From Bdellovibrionales bacterium CG12_big_fil_rev_8_21_14_0_65_38_15 (GTDB lineage Bacteria > Bdellovibrionota > Bacteriovoracia > Bacteriovoracales > Bacteriovoracaceae): 64,000 bases of DNA. Position numbers and translations under genes: made by a program. This document shows, in pieces, positions 36,614-46,476 of this stretch. A model generated the notes under the pieces. It was not told where the DNA came from, made no database searches, and was given only the letters and a program-made list of their open reading frames with translations. Position 1 is the stretch's first letter. Each line of letters opens with the position of its first letter. Location of the stretch: assembly GCA_002787775.1 (NCBI GenBank), contig PCUW01000043.1, positions 1 to 64,000 on the forward strand, read 5' to 3'.

Positions 36614-38914
36614 ATGAGTAACGATCGCGAAAGCAAACGCCAACAGGCGCTGGATTATCACTCCCAAGGCCGTCCAGGTAAGATGGAAGTTATTCCAACA
36701 AAATCATCTATTACTTCTAATGATCTCTCTTTAGCCTACTCACCCGGAGTCGCTGAACCCTGTTTAGATATCGCTAAAAATCCAGATGATGCCTACAAAT
36801 ATACCGCCAAAGGAAACTTAGTTGGTGTTGTATCAAATGGTAGTGCTGTTTTAGGTTTAGGAAATATTGGAGCCCTAGCTGGTAAACCAGTGATGGAAGG
36901 TAAAGGCATGCTTTTTAAAAAGTTTGCCGACATCGATGTTTTTGATATCGAGCTCAATGCTGAAACTGTTGAAGAGATGGTTAGTATTGTCGCTGCTATG
37001 GAGCCAACTTTCGGTGGAATTAATCTTGAAGATATCAAAGCGCCTGAGTGTTTTGAAATTGAAGCTCAACTTATTGAGAAGATGAATATACCCGTCTTCC
37101 ATGATGACCAACATGGAACTGCTATCATTGCAGCAGCTGGATTTCAAAACGCCTTAGAAATTGTTAAAAAGAAAATTGAAAACATGGTTGTTGTTTTCAG
37201 CGGTGCTGGTGCTGCAGCTATTGCTTGCGCCAAAATCTTTCTTGATATGGGCTTAAAGCCACAAAACCTTATTCTGACTGATTCAAAAGGTGTCATTTAT
37301 AAAGGTCGTACTGATGGAATGAATAAATATAAAGAACAATTTGCTATTGAAACAAGCAAAAGAACCTTAGCTGATGCGATGAAAGATGCTGATGCTTTTG
37401 TTGGTTGCTCTGCTAAAGGTGTTCTAACCAAAGAAATGGTTGCCACAATGGCAAAAAATCCAATCATCTTTGCCATGGCAAATCCAGAGCCCGAAATTAC
37501 GCCTGAAGAAGTAGCGCTTGTCCGAAGCGATGCCATTGTTGCTACTGGCCGCTCTGATTATCCAAACCAAGTTAACAACGTTTTAGGTTTTCCATTTATC
37601 TTTAGAGGTGCTCTAGATGTTAGGGCAACAAAGATTAATGCTGAGATGAAACTTGCAGCCGTTAAAGCGATTGCAGATCTCGCCAAAGAAGAAGTTCCAG
37701 ATGAAGTTAAGATGGCTTACGGCAATCAAGACTTTAAGTTTGGTCCTCAGTACATTATTCCAAAACCATTTGATCCACGCGCACTGACTCGAGTTGCTCC
37801 TGCGGTTGCTAAAGCTGCAATGGAAAGCGGTGTCGCTAGATTGCAAATTGATAATCTAGCTGAGTATGCTTCTAACCTTGCAAACAGACTAAACACTTCC
37901 GGCTCTTTCATTAAACGTTTAAGAGATCGTCACGCAGCTCATGTTGATAAAAATAAGAAAAAAACTAAACTGGTTTTTGCAGAAGGTACGAACTCACGAA
38001 TTCTTCAAGCTGTTAGCCAGCTTCTATCAGAAGATCGTATTGAGGCAGTTCTGCTTGGAAGTCCAAAGAAGATTCATGCAAAAATGGATAAGATTGGAAC
38101 TTCTCATTTAAAAGATATGGTCGAGATCATTAACCCAACCAAGCATCCAGAATTTAATGAATTCTGTAAGCAGTTTACTAAAGACAGACAAAGACGCGGT
38201 GTAACCTTTAACCATGCTGAAGACTTAATGAGCCATGAGAACTACTTTGGCTCAATGCTAGTTAAAAAAGGTCATGCAGATGCCTTTATCGCCGGACCAA
38301 CATTAAGTTATCCAAGCTGTCTTGTTCCTGTCATGAACGTTATTGGCACAAGAAACAAAAGAAAAGCTGCTGGTATTTTCGCTCTAAACTTTAAAGATAG
38401 AGTTCTCTTTCTTGCTGACTGTACGGCTCAACTTGATCCTAGCGCCGAAGATCTATCAGAGATCGCCATTTCAACCGCAGAGCTTTATAGAAGTTTAATG
38501 AAGCGTGAACCTAGAGTTGCTTTCTTAAGTTACTCAACTTACGGCTCCAATAGACATCCAAATGCCGCTAAAGTTCAAAAAGCTGTTGCTCTGACGAAAG
38601 AAAAGCATCCTGAATTAAAATGTGACGGTGAACTTCAGGCTGATGTTGCTGTTAACAAAGGGATTCTCGATAAGCTTTTCCCATTTACAGAACTTGATGG
38701 GCCAAGTGATATCCTGATTTTCCCTGAACTTAATTCTGCCAATATTAGTTACAAACTTTTATCTCAACTTTCAGATGCCAGTGCGATTGGACCAATATTG
38801 GTACCAATGGCTAAAACAGTAAATATTATTCAAAGAACGGCACCTGTTTCAGAAATTGTGAATATGTGTACATTAACAGCTCTTCTTCACGAAGAAAGAA
38901 TGGCGCAAAAATAG
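36614..38914 (+). CDS. maeB: NADP-dependent malic enzyme with PTA domain
   Basis: The 766-residue protein has the two-part plan of MaeB. The malic enzyme domain (1-430) includes [20 protein letters not shown] and the Rossmann motif [12 protein letters not shown]. The C-terminal phosphotransacetylase-like domain starts near 440 ([15 protein letters not shown]). It converts malate to pyruvate and CO2, making NADPH. The PTA part is usually regulatory. RidA and YdcF-like genes follow closely, probably in the same operon. Confidence 0.93.
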   Translation: MSNDRESKRQQALDYHSQGRPGKMEVIPTKSSITSNDLSLAYSPGVAEPCLDIAKNPDDAYKYTAKGNLVGVVSNGSAVLGLGNIGALAGKPVMEGKGMLFKKFADIDVFDIELNAETVEEMVSIVAAMEPTFGGINLEDIKAPECFEIEAQLIEKMNIPVFHDDQHGTAIIAAAGFQNALEIVKKKIENMVVVFSGAGAAAIACAKIFLDMGLKPQNLILTDSKGVIYKGRTDGMNKYKEQFAIETSKRTLADAMKDADAFVGCSAKGVLTKEMVATMAKNPIIFAMANPEPEITPEEVALVRSDAIVATGRSDYPNQVNNVLGFPFIFRGALDVRATKINAEMKLAAVKAIADLAKEEVPDEVKMAYGNQDFKFGPQYIIPKPFDPRALTRVAPAVAKAAMESGVARLQIDNLAEYASNLANRLNTSGSFIKRLRDRHAAHVDKNKKKTKLVFAEGTNSRILQAVSQLLSEDRIEAVLLGSPKKIHAKMDKIGTSHLKDMVEIINPTKHPEFNEFCKQFTKDRQRRGVTFNHAEDLMSHENYFGSMLVKKGHADAFIAGPTLSYPSCLVPVMNVIGTRNKRKAAGIFALNFKDRVLFLADCTAQLDPSAEDLSEIAISTAELYRSLMKREPRVAFLSYSTYGSNRHPNAAKVQKAVALTKEKHPELKCDGELQADVAVNKGILDKLFPFTELDGPSDILIFPELNSANISYKLLSQLSDASAIGPILVPMAKTVNIIQRTAPVSEIVNMCTLTALLHEERMAQK

Positions 38915-38922
38915 AGGCTTCT

Positions 38923-39300
38923 ATGACAAAAAATATTATCTCAACTGATTTAGCTCCTGCTGCTGTTGGTACTTACTCTCAGGGTGTTGAGCTTAATGGA
39001 ACTTTCTATTTCTCAGGACAAATTGGACTTGATCCAAAAACTGGAGTTTTAGCTGAAGGCTTTGGCCCACAATTAAGACAAACTCTGAGCAATATTGACG
39101 GTCTATTAAAATCACAAGATTTAAAACGTTCAAATATTATTAAGACTTCAATTTTCCTCACTGATTTAGCTAACTTCTCTCAGGTGAATGAAGCCTATAC
39201 CGCTTTTTTCGAAGCCCCTTATCCTGCAAGAAGTTGCATTGAAGCTTCTGCGCTACCAAAGGGTGCAGTTGTTGAAATTGAAGTGATAGCGGCTCGCTAG
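38923..39300 (+). CDS. ridA: RidA-family 2-iminobutanoate/2-iminopropanoate deaminase
   Basis: The 125-residue product matches RidA: IISTDLAPAAVGTYSQG, FSGQIGLDPKTGVL, and the C-terminal PARSCIEASALPKGAVVEIE with the conserved Arg and Glu. The start at 38923 gives the normal length; an upstream in-frame ATG would overlap maeB. It hydrolyses reactive enamines made by PLP enzymes. It begins nine bases after maeB. Confidence 0.9.
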   Translation: MTKNIISTDLAPAAVGTYSQGVELNGTFYFSGQIGLDPKTGVLAEGFGPQLRQTLSNIDGLLKSQDLKRSNIIKTSIFLTDLANFSQVNEAYTAFFEAPYPARSCIEASALPKGAVVEIEVIAAR

Positions 39301-39301
39301 G

Positions 39302-39967
39302 ATGTTATTTCGCAGCAAATATATGTTCGAATCAAAATCGACTAAAGCCAGAAGGGCTTTATTTAATATTGCTGCGATTTTTATTTTTTCAAGTATTGCT
39401 TATGCCATTCTTTGTCTTGCTCTTGTGACAATTGCGAGACAATCGACGAGGCAAGCAGATCTAGCCTTTTTCCAAAAACAACCAGATCTCATAGTTGTCT
39501 TTACCGGTGACCAAGGAAGAATTCCTTACGCTATCCAAAAAGCTCGCGCTTTTAGACAATCGCAAATTTTTATTTCAGGTGTATATAAAACTAACTCAGT
39601 CGACAGCCTTGTTTCGCCTTTAACTGCTGAGGATATCGATATTAACCTGCTAGAGATTGATTATCAGGCTAGAAATACTGTTGAAAATGTCATGGCAACC
39701 TATAAGCATCTTCGCCACAACTTTGCTCTTAAGAAAATTCTGATTATCTCTCATGATTATCATATTGCACGAATCCAAAAGATTGTTGAAAGTCTTCGCC
39801 GCGATGAAGATAAAACAGAGTTTTACTATTCAGGTGTTGAAACTGATTTCACTAAATATAGAAATATGAAAATTCTTATAACTGAGGCATTCAAATATAC
39901 AAGAACATGGTTGTTCTTGATGCTTTGGGATACTGACATGGATAAAATCGGGATTATGCCCGACTAA
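39302..39967 (+). CDS. DUF218 (YdcF/SanA/ElyC-like) membrane protein
   Basis: The 221-residue protein has one N-terminal membrane helix (21-45), then a DUF218 domain with DLIVVFTGDQGRIPYAIQKA, ARNTVENV and ILIISHDYHIARI. That domain occurs in SanA/ElyC/YdcF, which take part in envelope homeostasis and peptidoglycan-precursor or vancomycin-related phenotypes. It starts one base after ridA. The 3' end overlaps the convergent rel gene by 14 bases. Confidence 0.85.
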   Translation: MLFRSKYMFESKSTKARRALFNIAAIFIFSSIAYAILCLALVTIARQSTRQADLAFFQKQPDLIVVFTGDQGRIPYAIQKARAFRQSQIFISGVYKTNSVDSLVSPLTAEDIDINLLEIDYQARNTVENVMATYKHLRHNFALKKILIISHDYHIARIQKIVESLRRDEDKTEFYYSGVETDFTKYRNMKILITEAFKYTRTWLFLMLWDTDMDKIGIMPD

Positions 39968-42149
39968 CCGAAATCACTTCCTCAAGAGACTCAATCGTAC
40001 TAATTGTTTTCACAAGTTCACTATAGTCTTTAACTTCTACTTCAAAGACAAAGCTACCTTTTCTATCCGGCATACTCTTGGCCAAAGCGGAGCGAATATT
40101 GACGCCGTTAGCATTAATAACTTTGGAGATTGAAGAAAGAATACCAGGCTTATCATGCGTGACGACTCTAATATTGACTGGATGTTTAAAGCTAAAGTCA
40201 GGGTTCCATTCAACTCTAATAACACGTCCAATATCACCAGCATCGACTCGAGTACACTCTGATGTGTGAACAGTTATTCCGCGTCCACGAGTGATATAGC
40301 CAACGATTGGATCACCTGGAATTGGATTACAACATCTGGCCATTCTGACCATCACATCATCCATACCATCAACAATAACAGCGTTATCTTTATTGGCACG
40401 ACGACGAACTTCACCTGTTAGCTTTTTAGAATATTCATCAGCCTTGGTAAGGCTTTCATTATACTCAGGAGCTTCTTTATTTCCCTTATGAAGAGAAGGT
40501 AGTCTGGCTAATAGTTCTTTAACCTGTAGTTTTCCACTACCAATATTAACGTAGAGATCTTCTTCATTCGGAGCAGAGCCAGTATTAATCAGCTCTTCAA
40601 AGTCACCGTTCTTTTTAATACTCTTAATGGAGCTACCAAAAACGCGCAGTGCTTTTTCAAGAATATCAAGACCAGTTTCACGATCTTGTTCACGCTCAAT
40701 TTTCATCAAGTAAGCTTTAATTTTACTTCTAGCTCTTGAGCTTTTCGCAATATTTAACCAATCTTTTGTTGGATTCTGATTTTTACTACTTAAAATTTCT
40801 ACAGTATCGCCACTTTTCAAGGTGTACTTCAACTGAACGATTCGACCGTTGACTTTTGCACCGACGCAGTGGTGTCCCACATCTGTGTGAATGGCGTAAG
40901 CAAAATCAAGAGGAGTGGCACCGTAACGAAGCTCACGCACATCACCTTTAGGAGTGAAAACAAAAACGCCACCGATATCAAGATCGTTTTTAACAACGTT
41001 CATAAATTCGTAGCTATTTTCTGTACTCTTATTAAACTCAAGAAGTTCTTGAACCCAATCAAGCTTTGCCTTACCAGCAGCTAAACCCTCTTTATATTTC
41101 CAGTGAGCCGCAACCCCTGTTTCTGCCACGTCATCCATTTCATTGGTACGAATTTGAATTTCGATACGTTCTGCTTTTGGCCCAATAACAGTTGTATGCA
41201 GAGATTGATATCCGTTCACTTTAGGAATAGCGATATAGTCTTTAAAACGTCCAGGAATTGGCTTAAAAGAACTATGAACAATTCCTAAAGCTTTATAACA
41301 CTCAGTGATATTTGGAACGATTAATCTAAACGCTAGAACATCTTGAACTTGATCAAAATCAACTCCACGAGCTGTCATTTTTTTATAGATACTATAAAAA
41401 TGCTTTGGACGACCCTTAATTTCTGCCTTTACTGCATACTCTAAAAGACGATCTTGGATAACGCCAATCGTATCGCGAATATAAGTATCGCGGTCCCCTT
41501 TTTTCATCGCTACTTTTTCAGCAAGGCGATAATAAATCTCAGGGTGAAGAAAGCGAAGACATAGATCTTCAAGCTCACTTTTAACAGAGTTGATACCCAA
41601 GCGACTTGCAAGCGGAACATAGATATCTAATGTTTCTTGGGCGATCTTTCTTTGTTTTTCTTCAGACACGTACTGAAGAGTACGCATATTATGCATTCGA
41701 TCAGCGAGCTTTACGATAATAACTCGAAGATCTTTGGCCATCGCGACAACCATCTTTCTAAAGTTTTCCGCTTGGCTTTCTTCTTTGGTTTTAAACTTAA
41801 TCTTACTAATTTTTGTTAGACCAACAACGATTTGAGCGACATTGGTATTGAATTCTTTTTCAAGTTCTTCTGGTGTGACATCACAATCTTCGACAACATC
41901 ATGAAGAAAGCCTGCAATAATAGAATCCATGTCTAAACGAAGCTTAATTAGTGTCGCTGCTACGTTGCATGGATGAATAAAATAATCTTCTCCAGAGCTT
42001 CTTTTTTGTCCAGAGTGAGCCTTTTGAGCAAAATCAAAGGCTCGTCTAAGCATCGCAAAATCAGCTTCCGGAAAGTAACCGCGCACACGTCTTTCTATTT
42101 CCTCATAGGAAAGCTCTCTTTCGTGGGAAAAATCTAGACGGTTATACAT
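39954..42149 (-). CDS. rel: Bifunctional (p)ppGpp synthetase/hydrolase
   Basis: The 731-residue protein has an HD hydrolase domain with HDVVED intact (residues 25-200), a synthetase domain (about 240-355) with RPKHFYSIYKKM and KVNGYQSLHTTV, a TGS domain (about 390-455), and a C-terminal ACT domain (655-731). An intact HDxxED implies both synthesis and hydrolysis of ppGpp. It lies eight bases after gmk in the accA-yicC-gmk-rel operon. Guanylate kinase supplies GDP/GTP, the substrate of this enzyme, and is inhibited by ppGpp in many bacteria. Confidence 0.95.
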   Translation of the reverse strand: MYNRLDFSHERELSYEEIERRVRGYFPEADFAMLRRAFDFAQKAHSGQKRSSGEDYFIHPCNVAATLIKLRLDMDSIIAGFLHDVVEDCDVTPEELEKEFNTNVAQIVVGLTKISKIKFKTKEESQAENFRKMVVAMAKDLRVIIVKLADRMHNMRTLQYVSEEKQRKIAQETLDIYVPLASRLGINSVKSELEDLCLRFLHPEIYYRLAEKVAMKKGDRDTYIRDTIGVIQDRLLEYAVKAEIKGRPKHFYSIYKKMTARGVDFDQVQDVLAFRLIVPNITECYKALGIVHSSFKPIPGRFKDYIAIPKVNGYQSLHTTVIGPKAERIEIQIRTNEMDDVAETGVAAHWKYKEGLAAGKAKLDWVQELLEFNKSTENSYEFMNVVKNDLDIGGVFVFTPKGDVRELRYGATPLDFAYAIHTDVGHHCVGAKVNGRIVQLKYTLKSGDTVEILSSKNQNPTKDWLNIAKSSRARSKIKAYLMKIEREQDRETGLDILEKALRVFGSSIKSIKKNGDFEELINTGSAPNEEDLYVNIGSGKLQVKELLARLPSLHKGNKEAPEYNESLTKADEYSKKLTGEVRRRANKDNAVIVDGMDDVMVRMARCCNPIPGDPIVGYITRGRGITVHTSECTRVDAGDIGRVIRVEWNPDFSFKHPVNIRVVTHDKPGILSSISKVINANGVNIRSALAKSMPDRKGSFVFEVEVKDYSELVKTISTIESLEEVISVSRA

Positions 42150-42157
42150 ACGGCCCT

Positions 42158-42727
42158 TTAGCTCTCTAAAATTGATGAAATGATTTGCTTAAGACTTGTA
42201 TAAGCTCCTTCAATATCATCATTAACTACTTTAAAATCATAATCATCTTGTCTTAGTAATTCTTTTTTCGCGTTTTCGATTCGAAGATGGATAACCTCTT
42301 CAGCTTCGGTTCCTCTTCCTCTAAGTCTATGCTCAAGCTCTTGAATAGAAGGTGGTGCAATAAAAATAGCATTGGCTTTTTCACCAAAAGCTTTTTTCAT
42401 ATTGTCGACACCTTGAACATCTAGATCAAATAGCAAATCTTTACCTGAAGCTAATCGACCTTCTACAAATCTTTTAGAGGTACCATAGAAGTTTCCGTGA
42501 ACTTCTGCCCACTCTAAAAACTCCTCTCTTTTTCTCATTGAAAGAAAGTCTTCCCTATCAACAAAAAAATAAGCTTCGCCGTGACGCTCACCTTTTCGTT
42601 TTGGTCTTGTCGTCGTCGATACACTTTCTTCAAGACTCGGGAAATCTTTTTTAAGTCTTTTTATTAAAGTCGATTTGCCAGAACCGGAAGGTGCAACGAC
42701 GACTATTAATTTACCGTTCTTACTCAA
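42158..42727 (-). CDS. gmk: Guanylate kinase
   Basis: The 189-residue enzyme has the P-loop VVVAPSGSGKST, the GMP-binding segment SVSTTTRPKRKGERHG and YFFVDREDF, then FLEWAEVHGNFYGTS. These are the family hallmarks. It phosphorylates GMP to GDP. The start is TTG overlapping the yicC stop by eight bases, so translation is coupled to yicC. Confidence 0.95.
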   Translation of the reverse strand: MSKNGKLIVVVAPSGSGKSTLIKRLKKDFPSLEESVSTTTRPKRKGERHGEAYFFVDREDFLSMRKREEFLEWAEVHGNFYGTSKRFVEGRLASGKDLLFDLDVQGVDNMKKAFGEKANAIFIAPPSIQELEHRLRGRGTEAEEVIHLRIENAKKELLRQDDYDFKVVNDDIEGAYTSLKQIISSILES

Positions 42728-43598
42728 GGTTTAATCCTTGCTCTCTAATCTTTTCAAGTTGTAATTTCATTTGAACCACAGCTTGTGAAATCTCTTCAAT
42801 AGAAGACTTTGAGCCCATCGTATTTGTCTCACGCCCAAGTTCTTGAACTAAGAAATCAATCTGTCGTCCGGCTTCACCGCCTGAACTTATTAATTTATCA
42901 AATTTTTGCGCATGAGATTTAACGCGATTAATTTCCTCATGGACGTCCATTTTTTCTAAATAATAAATAACTTCTTGAAGATATCTTGGTTCATCAATTG
43001 TAATTTCTTTCGAAATTTCAGCGATTTTCTTTTTTAATCTCTCTTCTATAATAGCTTTAAAGTTATCAGCCTTTCCTTCAATGATTTTGAATTGCTTGAG
43101 GTACTCCTCAAGATGGGCTTGCATAATCTTTGTAAGTTTTTCGCCTTCTTGATTGCGCGACTTTTCTAAGTCTTGCATGGCTAGAGCGAAGGCTTCTTTA
43201 AGTAATGAGGGAAGAACTGGGTCTGCCTCTAAGTCTTGATCTTTTAGAAACTCTGATCTTAAAAAAGCTGTTGGATCAATTTGAATTTGACTCGAGCTGA
43301 CGCCATTAATTGAGGATATTTTTTTTATAAATTGTTCAACTTTATTATTATCAATTTCATCAAACTTTGATTTTCCCTCAGCTCTTTTTAAGTGGATGGA
43401 GATATCAAAACTTCCTCGACGAAATTTTTCACCGATACTTTGTCTTAACTCTTGCTCAAGAGAATTAAATGAGCTCGGCATTCTAAAGCGAAGATCTTTA
43501 TAGCGATGGTTTACTGATTTTATTTCAACAACAAGATGAAAATCATCATTACCAGCCTCACCTCTTCCAAAACCTGTCATTGATTGTAATGTCGTCAC
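42720..43598 (-). CDS. yicC: YicC family endoribonuclease
   Basis: The 292-residue protein has the family opening LQSMTGFGRGEA, the NHRYKDLRFRMP segment and the C-terminal DFLVQELGRETNTMGSKSS. YicC-type proteins are endoribonucleases linked to stationary-phase survival. Start choice is uncertain: a TTG at 43619 overlaps accA, and an ATG at 43580 is closer to the usual N-terminus. I use the GTG at 43598 because it fits after the accA stop. The accA-yicC-gmk order is tight. Confidence 0.88.
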   Translation of the reverse strand: MTTLQSMTGFGRGEAGNDDFHLVVEIKSVNHRYKDLRFRMPSSFNSLEQELRQSIGEKFRRGSFDISIHLKRAEGKSKFDEIDNNKVEQFIKKISSINGVSSSQIQIDPTAFLRSEFLKDQDLEADPVLPSLLKEAFALAMQDLEKSRNQEGEKLTKIMQAHLEEYLKQFKIIEGKADNFKAIIEERLKKKIAEISKEITIDEPRYLQEVIYYLEKMDVHEEINRVKSHAQKFDKLISSGGEAGRQIDFLVQELGRETNTMGSKSSIEEISQAVVQMKLQLEKIREQGLNLE

Positions 43599-43600
43599 TT

Positions 43601-44587
43601 TTATTTTGAATCCTTCCAAATCAATGTTTGGTTACCGATCACTCTAAATTTTTCATATCTCTTCTTTTTAAGAACATCTGATTTTTTATTAGTCAGTCCT
43701 TTAAGTTCTTTAAGAATTGATTTTTTAACTATTTCAGCTGAGTTATTCCAATCTCGGTGTGCTCCACCTGCTGGCTCAGGAATAATTGAATCTATGACTT
43801 GTAACTCTAATGCTTTATCCGGGCCAAGCTGTAAGCCGTTAGCCGCAGTTTCTGCCATTTTTGGGTCGGCCCATAAAATAGAAGCACATGACTCTGGCGA
43901 AATAACTGAGTAAACAGAGTATTCCATCATTAAAACTTTATCAGCGACAGCGATACCAAGCGCACCACCTGATCCACCTTCTCCAATGACAACGGCGACG
44001 ATTGGTGAATTGATATCAAACATTTCAGCAAGGTTTTCCGCGATGGCAGAAGCCTGTCCGCGCTCTTCGGCACCTATACCTGGATAAGCACCCGGAGTAT
44101 CGACTAACGCAACGATTGGAATATTAAAACGACTGGCCATTTTCATTACACGAAGGGCTTTTCTATAACCTTCAGGGCGTGGCATTCCAAAATTGTGAAC
44201 AACTTTTTCTTTTGTCTTTCGACCTTTTTCAATTCCAACGATAGCGACTTTTTGATTATCTAAATAACCAAAGCCGGCTATCATGGCTTGATCATCAGCA
44301 AAGTGTCTATCCCCTGCAATATCGTGAAAATCATCAACCATTAATTTTATATAATCTAATGTGTGTGGACGATTAGGGTGACGAGAAAGTTGAACTCGCT
44401 CCCATGAACTTAAATTGCCATAAATTTCTTTAATAAGTTGTGAAACTTTTTTTTGCAATGCTTTGATTTCTGAACTGATATCAACTTCAGGCCTAAGACT
44501 CGCTTGCTTAAGCTCTTCAATTTGATTTTCTAAATCTCTTACAGGACGTTCAAAATCTAATGTAAATGTGTTGCTGAGATCACTCAT
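43601..44587 (-). CDS. accA: Acetyl-CoA carboxylase carboxyltransferase subunit alpha
   Basis: The 328-residue protein has the AccA plan: TLDFERPVRDLENQIEELK at the start, SRHPNRPHTLDYI, then VDTPGAYPGIGAEERGQ and VIGEGGSGGALG. It forms the transferase of acetyl-CoA carboxylase with AccD, which is not in this window, and makes malonyl-CoA. The ATG at 44587, with GGGGGTG upstream, is preferred over an in-frame TTG 30 bases earlier. Confidence 0.95.
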   Translation of the reverse strand: MSDLSNTFTLDFERPVRDLENQIEELKQASLRPEVDISSEIKALQKKVSQLIKEIYGNLSSWERVQLSRHPNRPHTLDYIKLMVDDFHDIAGDRHFADDQAMIAGFGYLDNQKVAIVGIEKGRKTKEKVVHNFGMPRPEGYRKALRVMKMASRFNIPIVALVDTPGAYPGIGAEERGQASAIAENLAEMFDINSPIVAVVIGEGGSGGALGIAVADKVLMMEYSVYSVISPESCASILWADPKMAETAANGLQLGPDKALELQVIDSIIPEPAGGAHRDWNNSAEIVKKSILKELKGLTNKKSDVLKKKRYEKFRVIGNQTLIWKDSK

Positions 44588-44742
44588 ACACACCCCCGAA
44601 AAAACGCTAGGGAACAAGGAAATATCCTCATCCCATCGCCTTCGATTATAATCCGCTAACTCTAGTCAAAAAGGTGCACTCTCTCAAGTCTGACGCACCT
44701 CGCATACATCGAATTTGCTCTATCTTTTAATAATTTATGAGA

Positions 44743-45423
44743 TTAATCGACGATCCAGCCTTGAACCACACCCGACTCAAAGAAGACTCTATGAACTTTA
44801 CCCTTTTCTCTAAATGACCAACGCTCATTTTGCAGCCTCGGATCCCCGGCAAAATCGACATTATGGGGCTCACCCCAAGTTTGAACGACGTCCTGTTTAT
44901 TCATTCCGATGGCAATACCACGCTCTTCAAATCGGCTTTGATAGAACGTTTTAAGAGAAAGGTTGTCGTCTGTTTTATAGTTTGAAAGAAAGGCGTAAGG
45001 TTTGATTGTTTGATCAACTCCACCAGAATTCTTAAGGCGTACATATTCAACTTTTTCCCTCTCGGTTAAATCTAAATAATAGATTTGCTCAGATGGGGTT
45101 GCGAGAACACTTTTATCTTTTTGAAATCTTAAATAAGCTTGTTCATCCAGGGCAGCTACTTTTCTTCGAAGCTCAGAATCAATTGATTTTTCTAAATCTG
45201 TTTGAGCTTTTTCATACTGACTTGCTGGAGTTCTTTGACGAATTTCATCTATTGGTCGATACGTAGTTCCTTCATCGCCAGCGACTGCCTGAAAATCTCG
45301 TCCAGCCACCCAAAGGCCATCAGAGTCACGATCCATTTCATCGATGAATGTTCGACCGGTAAAGATATTGGCGCAACCACCTGAAATCACGAAAACAATT
45401 AGTAATATTAAAGACTTAGTCAC
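44743..45423 (-). CDS. Lipoprotein with BamE-like C-terminal region
   Basis: The 226-residue lipoprotein has signal MTKSLILLIVFVISGGC, with lipobox SGGC (Cys17). Its C-terminus (GIAIGMNKQDVVQTWGEPH and ERWSFREKGKVHRVFFESG) has the SmpA/BamE fold pattern: a helix after GMxKxDVxxxxG, then strands with a Trp. The central part is charged and helical (about 70-130). It may act in the outer-membrane assembly pathway, but the match is to the fold pattern only. Confidence 0.65.
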   Translation of the reverse strand: MTKSLILLIVFVISGGCANIFTGRTFIDEMDRDSDGLWVAGRDFQAVAGDEGTTYRPIDEIRQRTPASQYEKAQTDLEKSIDSELRRKVAALDEQAYLRFQKDKSVLATPSEQIYYLDLTEREKVEYVRLKNSGGVDQTIKPYAFLSNYKTDDNLSLKTFYQSRFEERGIAIGMNKQDVVQTWGEPHNVDFAGDPRLQNERWSFREKGKVHRVFFESGVVQGWIVD

Positions 45424-45573
45424 AATAATTCCCCTATCTCGCTCTCAAAGCTCTCAACTTCTTATCGAGTTAATAGATAAAATCCTTTGCTAGTGCAGGT
45501 CTTCGATACACAAATGAACACTTTTGCCTGATTTTTGTCATATAATTGACTATAAGCATCAATAATTCTCAAT

Positions 45574-46476
45574 ATGGAGTTACAACTGACCGATATAGGA
45601 CCTAGTGAGGATGCTGTGAAAAGATGGGAAAAGATTGAATCAAAGATTAATCAAAAAATCGAGAGCTCTCTATCGAGTTGTTCGAAAGTTATTAAAGGTG
45701 CAACACCTGAAAAGATAGTCGAGCTTAAACAGCAAGCTGGACAAAAAATTATCGTTTCAAAAAATAAACTTGTCGAAGCCCCAGCAAGTCTAAGTCAAAA
45801 AATAAACCATTTAAAATCGACTACAATTGATCAGGTACAATCACTTAGAGAAGACTTGAACAAGAACCTGCAAAAAGGCAAAGAGGGAAAGTGGAGTAAG
45901 TTTGGCATAGCCGCAAGTCTTATTGCCGCATTTGAATGGGCATTAATACCAGTATATAAAAAGTTAACGCTCTACTTTTCTACGATATCACCAGGGGCTC
46001 TTGCTTCAGGAATTGTTTTAGTTACAGTTAGTACAATCACAGGAATAGGCGTTTACAATAACTCCACTAAAATTGCTCAAGAAGCAGGTATCGTTGATCG
46101 TGAACCAGCATCAATAGAGCGACCTTTAGAGCTTCGACCGAAATATTATAAAAGAAGTGAAAGAGAGCTTTTAGTCGCAAACGTTATTGTACCTTCATAT
46201 ATTGAAGGCAAGTCATCTCTTCGAAAACTTCAAATTGATTTTACGATCATTTCATCCAATCGCTATATTAGAGAGTACCTCTTCGATAACACTTACCTTC
46301 TAGAAGATATGCTTAATTCAAAAGTAGAACCAATTATTCCGGGCTTTCCGCTAAGTGATGAAGGAAAACTTATTTTAAAAGAAAAGATAAAAGCAGAGCT
46401 TAATCAACTTCTTTTAAAAATGAAGATAAAAGGTTCTGTTGAACAAATCTACATATCATCAATTTTAGCGGCCTGA
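45574..46476 (+). CDS. FliL-like membrane protein
   Basis: The 300-residue protein has a long cytoplasmic helical part (1-105), a membrane helix near 146-165 (GALASGIVLVTVSTITGIGV), then a periplasmic domain. The C-terminal LPLSDEGK-type segment (GFPLSDEGKLILKEKIKAEL) with GSVEQIYISSILAA at the very end fits the FliL domain, which stabilises the flagellar stator. The long N-terminus is unusual for FliL. The last 28 bases overlap the convergent sigma-54 activator gene. Confidence 0.6.
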   Translation: MELQLTDIGPSEDAVKRWEKIESKINQKIESSLSSCSKVIKGATPEKIVELKQQAGQKIIVSKNKLVEAPASLSQKINHLKSTTIDQVQSLREDLNKNLQKGKEGKWSKFGIAASLIAAFEWALIPVYKKLTLYFSTISPGALASGIVLVTVSTITGIGVYNNSTKIAQEAGIVDREPASIERPLELRPKYYKRSERELLVANVIVPSYIEGKSSLRKLQIDFTIISSNRYIREYLFDNTYLLEDMLNSKVEPIIPGFPLSDEGKLILKEKIKAELNQLLLKMKIKGSVEQIYISSILAA

